Shown: positions 55,916 to 64,000 of the stretch, in pieces | How positions within the stretch are numbered: the first letter of the stretch is position 1 | Layout of the letters: each line of letters begins with the position of its first letter | Source: Sphingomonas bacterium | Lineage (GTDB): Bacteria; Pseudomonadota; Alphaproteobacteria; Sphingomonadales; Sphingomonadaceae | NCBI RefSeq assembly: GCF_903642285.1 | Contig: NZ_CAHJWJ010000003.1 | Span: 117,245-181,244, forward strand | Direction of reading: 5' to 3' | Length of the DNA: 64,000 nt | Made by a program: the position numbers and the translations under genes | Notes under the pieces: generated by a model | The model's input: only the letters and a program-made list of their open reading frames with translations | Databases searched by the model: none | Told to the model about the DNA's origin: nothing

Positions 55916-56880
55916 CGCCGGACGCGCCCGCAATCGTCCGCTTTGCCGCCGATCTGGCGCGGTTGAGCGGCGAAGGCCCCGTCCTGCTCGCGGTGTCAGG
56001 GGGGCCGGACAGCATGGCGATGCTGGCCCTTGCTATCGGTATGCGCGCCGGCGTCACGGTCGCGACCGTCGATCACGGACTCCGTGCGGATGCCGCGGCG
56101 GAGGCGGCGATGGTCGCGGCCATCTGCGCCGATCACGGCCTTGCGCATGCGACGCTTCGGCCCGCCGGATCGATCGAGGGTGCCAGCCTGCAGGCGCGCG
56201 CGCGCCAGGCCCGTTACGCGCTGCTGGCCGATCACGCGCGGTCGGTCGGCGCTGCCGCCATCGCCACCGCGCATCATGTCGACGATCAGGCGGAGACGTT
56301 GTTGATGCGCGCCGGCCGCGGGGCGGGGCTTTCGGGGATGGCGGGCATCCGGTCGCGCGTGGTGATCGAGGGCGTGCCGGTCATCCGACCGCTCCTCGAC
56401 TGGCGGCGCGCCGAATTGCGCGGCGTCGTTCGCCGCGCCGGGCTGCGCTTCGTCGACGATCCCGCGAACGCCGATCCGCGCCACGACCGGACGCGCTATC
56501 GCCGGTTGCTCGAGGAGAACGAATGGCTCGACCCGCTGCGCCTCGCCCACACCGCAGGCGCATTGGCCGAGGCGGACAGCGACGTTCGGACGATGACCGA
56601 CTGGCTGTGGCGGGAACGGGCGACGCCGGGCGATACCGAGGTGACGCTTGCCGTCGACGACCTGCCGCGCGAATGGCGTCGCCGTCTCGTCCGGCGCGCC
56701 GTCGCCGCGGTGCGGATCGCGGCCGGGATCGACGCGCCCGAATGGCCCGAGTCGGCGGACGTCGAATCGGTGCTGGCGATGCTAAGCGAGGGTCGTCAGA
56801 CGACACGGGGCGGTGTCCTGGCGAGCGCGCGTGGACCGAATTGGCGGTTCCGTCCCGCCCCCGCGCGGCGAACGGGCTGA
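55906..56880 (+). CDS. tilS: tRNA(Ile)-lysidine synthase
   Basis: The 324-residue protein has the PP-loop SGGPDS at residues 31-36 and VDHGLRADAAAEA, ATAHHVDDQAETLLMRAGRGA. It attaches lysine to C34 of tRNA-Ile(CAU), giving AUA decoding. The GTG start overlaps the end of the cpoB-like gene by ten bases. The C-terminal domain is short, as in many alphaproteobacteria. Confidence 0.93.
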   Translation: MPIAPDAPAIVRFAADLARLSGEGPVLLAVSGGPDSMAMLALAIGMRAGVTVATVDHGLRADAAAEAAMVAAICADHGLAHATLRPAGSIEGASLQARARQARYALLADHARSVGAAAIATAHHVDDQAETLLMRAGRGAGLSGMAGIRSRVVIEGVPVIRPLLDWRRAELRGVVRRAGLRFVDDPANADPRHDRTRYRRLLEENEWLDPLRLAHTAGALAEADSDVRTMTDWLWRERATPGDTEVTLAVDDLPREWRRRLVRRAVAAVRIAAGIDAPEWPESADVESVLAMLSEGRQTTRGGVLASARGPNWRFRPAPARRTG

Positions 56881-56960
56881 TTTGGCGGTTGCGGTACCCT
56901 TTGTTCCATTGCCATTAACCGCTGCGCGCTTATCTTGAAGGCCGAAAGGTACATGCGCGC

Positions 56961-58925
<1,965 letters not shown>

Positions 58926-59000
58926 CGAACCGCAAGCGCGGTTCAGCCGCGCGACAGGCGTGCGCGATTAATCGGCGGCATTCCCAATGGAGTGCCGCCG

Positions 59001-59381
59001 ATGTCGTTCAGATCGCCCATGATTGTCGCCCTGTCCGCCATCGCCGTGCTGGCCGTCGCGACCCCGGCGATGGCGGCGATGAGCGTCGCGACCTTCCTGT
59101 CTCGCGCCGAACCGCTCCGCGCTAATCCGCTGATGGCGCTGACATCGCCCGACTATCCGGCGCTGAAGGCGGAGGCCGCGGCCGCGACGCACCAGCTGCG
59201 CGCCGAGGCGGACGCGCGGCGAGCGGCGGGCAAGAAACCCATCGCGTGCGTGCCCGATGGTCAGTCGATCGGGATCATGGAGATGCTGGGCGGCCTCGAC
59301 GCCTTGTCGCCGGCGGACAAGCGACTCCCGCTCAAGGACGGCTATGCCCGCGTGCTGGCGAAGAATTATCCCTGCCGCTGA
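59001..59381 (+). CDS. small secreted protein of unknown function
   Basis: The 126-residue protein has a signal peptide ending PAMAAM (about residue 26), a helical ADARRAAGKKPIACVPDG core and a PCR end. Two cysteines, in IACVPD and YPCR, could pair. No family is recognised. The ATG at 59001 is preferred over a GTG at 58992. Confidence 0.6.
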   Translation: MSFRSPMIVALSAIAVLAVATPAMAAMSVATFLSRAEPLRANPLMALTSPDYPALKAEAAAATHQLRAEADARRAAGKKPIACVPDGQSIGIMEMLGGLDALSPADKRLPLKDGYARVLAKNYPCR

Positions 59382-59389
59382 CCGTCCGG

Positions 59390-60463
59390 TCAGTCCATCA
59401 ACCCGTGGATCAACAGCAGCGCGGCGAACCCCAGGAGCACGGTGAAGCTGAACGTCAGCAGCACCACCGTCCGCCACGCCGCGGATGTCTTGCCGAGCGA
59501 ATAGGCACCGCGCAGCTGGACGAACATGTGCACCGGCGGCACGACCGTCGCCGCCAGCCCGATCCACGCGCTGTCGACCCCAATCGCGCCGGCGATCGTC
59601 AGGACGATCATCAGCATCATCATGAACGCGATCGAATAGGTCACGAATATCGCGTGGTCGTACAGCGTGAACCGCCGCCGCCACAGGAACAGCAGAGCGA
59701 CGAACGGCGTCGATAGCGGGATCAGCGTCCAGCTGTATTTATACGCGCTGGATTGCAGCTTGTAGATCGCCAGCGCGGGGTTCGCTGCCGCCTGACCGAT
59801 CCCCTCGTCGAGCCGCGCCCAGCCGGTGTGGATCTTGCCCGCGATGCCGCGCAGTCCGCCCGCATTGTCCTTGTCCTGCATCAGCCCGATGCCGTCGATC
59901 GTCGCCTGCAGCGCTGCGATCGAGGCGTCGGCATGCGTGGTCGGCTGGCCGGCCAGTGCCAGTTGCTGGCGGACCTGGCGTTCGCGCGCGAGCTGCACCC
60001 CGGCCCGGTCCGCGGCCTGCGCGCTCGCGACCTGCGTCGTCGCCGCGGTCGCGTCGCCGGCCGCGCGGGCACCGTCCCAACCCATCCAGCTGATCGTCGC
60101 GAACAGCAGGAACACGGTGAACAGGAACAGCGCCAGCGGCGACACGAACCGGGCGCGCTCGCCCGCGATATAGCGGCGGGTCAGCGCGCCCGGATGGAGG
60201 ACGAGCAGCGGCAGCGTGCGCCAGACCTTGCCCTCGAAATGGAATACGCCGTGCGCGATCTCGTGCCCGATCGCGCCGACCGACCGGTGGACCTCGGCCG
60301 ACTGCCCGCAGGCGTGGCAATAGCCGCCCGTAAGCCGCGTTCCGCAGTTCAGGCATATCCCGTTGCCATGCCCGTGCCCGGCCTCGCCGGCCCGGGGTTC
60401 GATGGTACGCGCGCCAACCGCCCCGGTCATGACGTCGCCGATCGCGGATAGTTCGCCGTGCAT
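59390..60463 (-). CDS. DUF3667 membrane protein with zinc ribbon
   Basis: The 357-residue protein begins with a CxxC-x11-CxxC zinc ribbon (CLNCGTRLTGGYCHACGQ). A conserved HEIAHGVFHFEGKVWRTLPL and LFLFTVFLLFAT membrane region follow, with three or four helices at the end. This is DUF3667, a membrane family of unknown role. The exact start is uncertain: ATG at 60463 or 60430. It diverges from proA. Confidence 0.8.
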   Translation of the reverse strand: MHGELSAIGDVMTGAVGARTIEPRAGEAGHGHGNGICLNCGTRLTGGYCHACGQSAEVHRSVGAIGHEIAHGVFHFEGKVWRTLPLLVLHPGALTRRYIAGERARFVSPLALFLFTVFLLFATISWMGWDGARAAGDATAATTQVASAQAADRAGVQLARERQVRQQLALAGQPTTHADASIAALQATIDGIGLMQDKDNAGGLRGIAGKIHTGWARLDEGIGQAAANPALAIYKLQSSAYKYSWTLIPLSTPFVALLFLWRRRFTLYDHAIFVTYSIAFMMMLMIVLTIAGAIGVDSAWIGLAATVVPPVHMFVQLRGAYSLGKTSAAWRTVVLLTFSFTVLLGFAALLLIHGLMD

Positions 60464-60526
60464 GGGCGGCAGCGTAGCAAGGCAGTGCGATTGGCGCGAG
60501 GGGGTAGGTCGTGATAGCGTCGGCGC

Positions 60527-61795
60527 ATGACGACCGATCCTTCCGCCCCGCCGGACGTGCTGATCGCCGCGATGGCACGCCGTGCGCGTGCCGCGTCGCG
60601 GATGCTGGCGGGCCTGTCGAGCGCGCAAAAGGCGGCGGCCTTGCGCGCCGCGGCGTCCGCGATGCGGGCGGGGACCGGCGCGATCTGCGCGGCCAATGCC
60701 GACGACATGGCGGCGGCGTCGGCGGCGGGGCTGTCGTCGGCGATGCTTGATCGCCTGCGGCTCGATGCCGAGCGATTGGCGGGGATGGCGGATGGGATCG
60801 AGGCGGTGGCAGCGTTGCCCGATCCGGTCGGCCAGGTGATCGACTCGCGCGACCGTCCCAATGGCCTGAATCTGGCACGTGTGCGGGTGCCGATCGGCGT
60901 GATCGGTATCATCTACGAAAGTCGGCCCAACGTCACCGCGGATGCGGCGGCCTTGTGCGTGATGGCGGGCAATGCGGCGATCCTGCGCGGGGGTAGCGAG
61001 GCGGTTGCCAGCAATCGCGCGATCCACGCGGCCTTCGTGCGCGGGCTGATCGAGGCGGGCGTCACCGCGGATGCGGTCCAGCTTGTGCCGATGACCGACC
61101 GTGCCGCGGTCGGAGCGATGCTGGCGGCGGAGGGTGCGATCGACCTCGTCATCCCGCGCGGCGGCAAGAGCCTGGTCGCGCGCGTCCAGGCCGAGGCGCG
61201 TGTGCCGGTGCTCGCGCATCTGGACGGGATCAACCATGTCTATGTCGACGCGTCCGCCGACGCGGCGATGGCGGAGGCGATCGTGGTGAACGCGAAGATG
61301 CGACGCACCGGCGTATGCGGCGCGATGGAGACATTGCTGATCGACCGCGATTACCCCGACACGGTGGCGCTGGTCGAGCGCCTGATGGCGGCGGGATGCG
61401 CGGTTCGGGGCGATGCGACCGTCCGCGCCAGGGTATCCGGGGTCACGCTGGCGGACGATGCGGATTGGGACACCGAATATCTCGACGCGATCGCCTCGGT
61501 CGCGGTGGTGGGTGGTGTCGAGGGGGCTATCGCCCATATCGCGCGCCACGGATCGCACCATACCGACGCGATCGTCGCGGCGGACGCGATCGTCGCCGAC
61601 CGGTTCCTGGCCGCGGTCGATTCCGCGATCGTGCTGTGGAACGCCTCGACGCAATTCGCGGACGGCGGCGAGTTCGGGCTGGGCGCGGAGATCGGCATTG
61701 CGACGGGGCGGCTGCACGCCCGCGGCCCCGTCGCGCTGGAGGGACTGACGACGTATAAATGGGTCGGGCGCGGGACCGGGCAGGTGCGGGGTTGA
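60527..61795 (+). CDS. proA: glutamate-5-semialdehyde dehydrogenase
   Basis: The 422-residue protein has [49 protein letters not shown] and the catalytic cysteine C264 in [16 protein letters not shown], the ProA hallmarks. It makes glutamate semialdehyde for proline synthesis. No proB is in the window. It is followed 31 bases later by a ParD-like antitoxin gene. Confidence 0.97.
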   Translation: MTTDPSAPPDVLIAAMARRARAASRMLAGLSSAQKAAALRAAASAMRAGTGAICAANADDMAAASAAGLSSAMLDRLRLDAERLAGMADGIEAVAALPDPVGQVIDSRDRPNGLNLARVRVPIGVIGIIYESRPNVTADAAALCVMAGNAAILRGGSEAVASNRAIHAAFVRGLIEAGVTADAVQLVPMTDRAAVGAMLAAEGAIDLVIPRGGKSLVARVQAEARVPVLAHLDGINHVYVDASADAAMAEAIVVNAKMRRTGVCGAMETLLIDRDYPDTVALVERLMAAGCAVRGDATVRARVSGVTLADDADWDTEYLDAIASVAVVGGVEGAIAHIARHGSHHTDAIVAADAIVADRFLAAVDSAIVLWNASTQFADGGEFGLGAEIGIATGRLHARGPVALEGLTTYKWVGRGTGQVRG

Positions 61796-61826
61796 TATCG
61801 ACCAGACAGAAGCATAATCTCGCGCA

Positions 61827-62081
61827 ATGAAGAACAGATCATCCTTGTCGCTGGTCCTTGATCCGAAGCTGCTTGCATCGTTGCAAGTTGCCGCAGCGTG
61901 GCGACATCTGTCCGTCGGAGATTATGCAGTATCGGTCATCGAAACGGCAACGGCGATGGATGTCGAACTTGCTGCTTTCGTGCAGGAAGGTATCGATTCC
62001 ATCGAGCGTGACGGAACCATCAGTCAGGAAGAGATGGAAGCCTGGTTCGAGGCGCGTTACCGCTCCGCTGCTGCCGAATGA
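61827..62081 (+). CDS. ParD/CopG-like antitoxin
   Basis: The 84-residue protein has a ribbon-helix-helix-like start ([20 protein letters not shown]) and a toxin-binding tail ending [20 protein letters not shown]. The stop overlaps the toxin start by four bases (ATGA), the standard antitoxin-first pattern. It should hold the toxin inactive and repress the operon. Confidence 0.78.
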   Translation: MKNRSSLSLVLDPKLLASLQVAAAWRHLSVGDYAVSVIETATAMDVELAAFVQEGIDSIERDGTISQEEMEAWFEARYRSAAAE

Positions 62082-62362
62082 GCATTGCCCATTGGAGTGT
62101 TCTGGCACGGGCCGATCTGGCCGGTGCCGATAGTTTCCACCGTGGGATCAGTCCGGACTATGCCTACCGGATCGGCCATGCGGCGATCGCCGCAGGCCGA
62201 TTTCTGGCCGATCATCCCCGCGCCGGCCCCCTCTTTGGCGGCGACTCGCGTAAATGGCGGATCCGGCATACCAATTATCTTTTGATCTACCGGATCGTCG
62301 ACGATGGCATCGAGGTCATGAGGATGCGGCACGCAGCCGAAAATTGGCGGACCGATCCCTGA
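62078..62362 (+). CDS. RelE/ParE-superfamily toxin
   Basis: The 94-residue protein has the ParE/RelE fold: [20 protein letters not shown] and [23 protein letters not shown], then [13 protein letters not shown]. The C-terminal basic and aromatic residues fit a gyrase or ribosome-targeting toxin; the target cannot be read. It overlaps the presumed start of nadD. Confidence 0.8.
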   Translation: MSIAHWSVLARADLAGADSFHRGISPDYAYRIGHAAIAAGRFLADHPRAGPLFGGDSRKWRIRHTNYLLIYRIVDDGIEVMRMRHAAENWRTDP

Positions 62363-62970
62363 CCCGCACCGGCCTGCTCGGCGGCTCCTTCAACCCCGCG
62401 CATCGCGGCCATCGCCGGATCACGCTCGCCGCGATCGATGCGTTGGCGCTCGACGAGGCATGGTGGCTGGTATCGCCCGGCAATCCGCTGAAGCCTGCCG
62501 CAGGTATGGCACCGCTGCCGGCGCGCCTCGCCTCGGCCAGGGCGATGGCGAGGCGTGCGCAGATCCGGGCGACCGATATCGAGGCACGGCTCGGCACGCG
62601 CTACACGCTCGACACGCTCCGCGCGTTGAAACGTCGCTACCCCAGGCGGCGGTTCATATGGCTGATGGGCGCGGACAATCTGGCGCAGTTCCACCGCTGG
62701 CGCGGCTGGCGTCGGATCGCACGGACGATCCCGATTGCGGTGATCGCGCGTCCGGGGTATGACGCCGGAGTCCTCGCGGCCCCCGCGATGGCCTGGTTGC
62801 GGCGGTTTCGACAGCCCGCGAACAGTGCTGAGACCTGGACGACGTGGAGATTGCCGGCGATCGTGCTGTTGCGCTTCCACCCCGACCCGACCTCCGCGAC
62901 GCGGATTCGTGCGGCCAATCCCGGCTGGATCAGCGCCTTTGTCGATCCGCCGTCCCAGGAGCTGCCTTGA
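62344..62970 (+). CDS. nadD: nicotinate-nucleotide adenylyltransferase
   Basis: The 208-residue protein has [20 protein letters not shown] (nucleotidyltransferase HxGH-type site), [12 protein letters not shown] and [20 protein letters not shown], then SATRIRA at the end. It makes NaAD in NAD synthesis. No ATG lies near the usual start; TTG at 62344 or a nearby CTG is most likely, and the ATG at 62254 would overlap the toxin gene by 109 bases. The toxin insertion may have removed the native start region. Confidence 0.85.
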   Translation: MADRSLTRTGLLGGSFNPAHRGHRRITLAAIDALALDEAWWLVSPGNPLKPAAGMAPLPARLASARAMARRAQIRATDIEARLGTRYTLDTLRALKRRYPRRRFIWLMGADNLAQFHRWRGWRRIARTIPIAVIARPGYDAGVLAAPAMAWLRRFRQPANSAETWTTWRLPAIVLLRFHPDPTSATRIRAANPGWISAFVDPPSQELP

Positions 62971-63356
62971 CCTCGTCCACCCTACGTCCCGCCGATCCCG
63001 CCGAAAGCCAGGCGATCCACGACCTCGTGCTCGCCAGCCTGGACGACGATCAGGCGGTCGAGCCGATTTCGATCCCGCTGGCGGGCAAGTCGTCGATCGC
63101 GGACCATATGGTCATCGCGAGCGGCCGCTCGACCCGCCAGGTCGCATCGATGGCGGCCAAGCTGGCCGAGCGGATCAAGGGCGAGTTCGGTCGGCATTGC
63201 CGGATCGAAGGCCTGCCGACCGCCGATTGGGTGCTGATCGATGCGGGCGACGTCATCATCCACCTGTTCCGGCCCGAGGTGCGCAGCTTCTACAATCTGG
63301 AACGGATGTGGTCGTTCGGCGACGCGCCCGCCACGCCGCAGATGGGCCAGGCCTGA
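62967..63356 (+). CDS. rsfS: ribosomal silencing factor RsfS
   Basis: The 129-residue protein has HDLVLASLDDDQAVEPISIPLAG, DHMVIASGRSTRQVASMA, EGLPTADWVLIDAGDVIIHLF and EVRSFYNLERMW, the RsfS signature. It binds L14 and blocks subunit joining during starvation. The start is TTG, overlapping the nadD stop (TTGA). That matches the family N-terminus. Confidence 0.93.
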   Translation: MTSSTLRPADPAESQAIHDLVLASLDDDQAVEPISIPLAGKSSIADHMVIASGRSTRQVASMAAKLAERIKGEFGRHCRIEGLPTADWVLIDAGDVIIHLFRPEVRSFYNLERMWSFGDAPATPQMGQA

Positions 63357-63778
63357 TCCAGCTGCACATCGTCGCGCGGGGCCGGATCGGGCGATCCCCC
63401 GAGGCGGATCTGGTCGATCGCTATATGAAGCGGATCGCATGGCCGACGAAGTTGACCGAATTACCCGAACAGGGCGGTAGATCGCCGCCGCTCGCACTCG
63501 GCACGAAGCGCGTGCTGCTCGACGAGAAGGGCGAGATGCTCGGCTCGGTCGCCTTCGCCGAGCGGCTCGGCCGGTGGCGCGACGATGGCGCGCGCGAGGC
63601 GCGGTTCGAGATCGGCGCGGCGGACGGGTTCGACGACGCCGACCGCGCGGAGGCGGACCTGTTGCTGTCGTTCGGCCGAGCGACCTGGCCGCATCTGCTC
63701 GCCCGCGCGATGCTGGCGGAGCAACTGTTCCGCGCGACCAGCATCCTTGCCAATCATCCCTATCACCGCGAGGGGTAG
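63353..63778 (+). CDS. rlmH: 23S rRNA pseudouridine methyltransferase RlmH
   Basis: The 141-residue SPOUT protein has HIVARGRIGRSPEADLVDRY, LDEKGEMLGSVAFAERLG and the C-terminal knot RATSILANHPYHREG. It methylates a pseudouridine (1915) of 23S rRNA at the subunit interface. No ATG is near; CTG at 63353, overlapping the rsfS stop, gives the usual length. A GTG further upstream is the alternative. Confidence 0.9.
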   Translation: MIQLHIVARGRIGRSPEADLVDRYMKRIAWPTKLTELPEQGGRSPPLALGTKRVLLDEKGEMLGSVAFAERLGRWRDDGAREARFEIGAADGFDDADRAEADLLLSFGRATWPHLLARAMLAEQLFRATSILANHPYHREG

Positions 63779-63781
63779 CGG

Positions 63782-64000
63782 ATGCGCGGGCGGATCCTCA
63801 TCCTGACGGCGGCGGGGCTGCTGACCACCGGCGGTAGCGCGCAGCAGACGGTCGCGGACGATCGCCGGCGCCTGATCCTCGCCAAGCGGCAGGCGGCCGA
63901 GGCCCAGGCGCGCGCGGCAACGCTGGAACAGGCCGCATCCGGGGAGCGCGGCGCGGCGGATCGCACGCAGGCCCAGGAGGCGGCGCTCGGCGCGCGCGTG
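63782..64000 (+). CDS. EnvC-like murein hydrolase activator (5' part only)
   Basis: The visible 73 residues begin with a signal peptide (RILILTAAGLLTTGGSAQ) and a coiled coil with DDRRRLILAKRQAAEAQARA. That is the usual start of EnvC/M23-type activators that follow rlmH in alphaproteobacteria. The M23 domain would lie beyond the window. The family is inferred from the coiled-coil start and context. Confidence 0.65.
   Translation, partial: MRGRILILTAAGLLTTGGSAQQTVADDRRRLILAKRQAAEAQARAATLEQAASGERGAADRTQAQEAALGARV

Overview
The window looks like a chromosomal segment of a high-GC alphaproteobacterium of the Sphingomonadaceae (Sphingomonas-like). This is inferred from the GC- and CG-rich sequence, several SusC/OAR-style TonB-dependent receptors, a GapR (DUF2312) homologue, a cysteine-free bL36, DUF6152 and DUF6644 proteins, and the gene order yebC-ruvC-ruvA-ruvB and nadD-rsfS-rlmH. 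No rRNA, tRNA, CRISPR array, transposase or integrase was seen.

Positions 1-23,300 are mainly accessory metabolism and uptake. A minus-strand operon with four-base ATGA overlaps encodes a TonB-dependent receptor, a diheme cytochrome c, a membrane-anchored parvulin-type isomerase and a HupE/UreJ-type membrane protein cut by the window edge. Next comes a small catabolic block: an ACMSD-like amidohydrolase, a regulator with two MarR domains in one chain, an iron-type alcohol dehydrogenase and, divergently, an aldehyde dehydrogenase. Positions 10,023-22,920 hold a membrane-anchored winged-helix regulator, a secreted metallo-beta-lactamase-fold hydrolase, a DUF6152 protein, two paralogous secreted proteins of about 270 residues, two TonB-dependent receptors, an aldo/keto reductase and two tandem DUF6644 membrane proteins. 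A frameshifted GlcG/HbpS-like remnant follows. I think this set is the best candidate for an undescribed envelope uptake and oxidation system.

Positions 23,400-37,400 mix envelope and stress genes (YflT-like, OmpA-like, M42 peptidase, DoxX, GMC oxidoreductase, MFS exporter, VOC protein, Gfo/Idh/MocA oxidoreductase, a ygiBC-like pair), uvrB, a truncated small ORF beside an orphan HigA antitoxin, and an isolated short transcription unit. That unit has a near-perfect 16S-complementary ribosome binding site, an 18-residue ORF and a strong terminator.

Positions 37,400-64,000 are mostly housekeeping: purE-purK, gpmA, rpmJ, pyk, gapR, yebC-ruvC-ruvA-ruvB, ptsP, rodZ-like, cpoB-like, tilS, ftsH, proA, nadD, rsfS, rlmH and the start of an envC-like gene. 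Two toxin-antitoxin-like pairs sit inside these conserved blocks: a VapD pair coupled between ruvA and ruvB, and a ParDE/RelE-type pair between proA and nadD. Two genes (a GNAT acetyltransferase and the HbpS-like gene) are each broken by what looks like one missing G/C base, which may be real decay or a sequence error.
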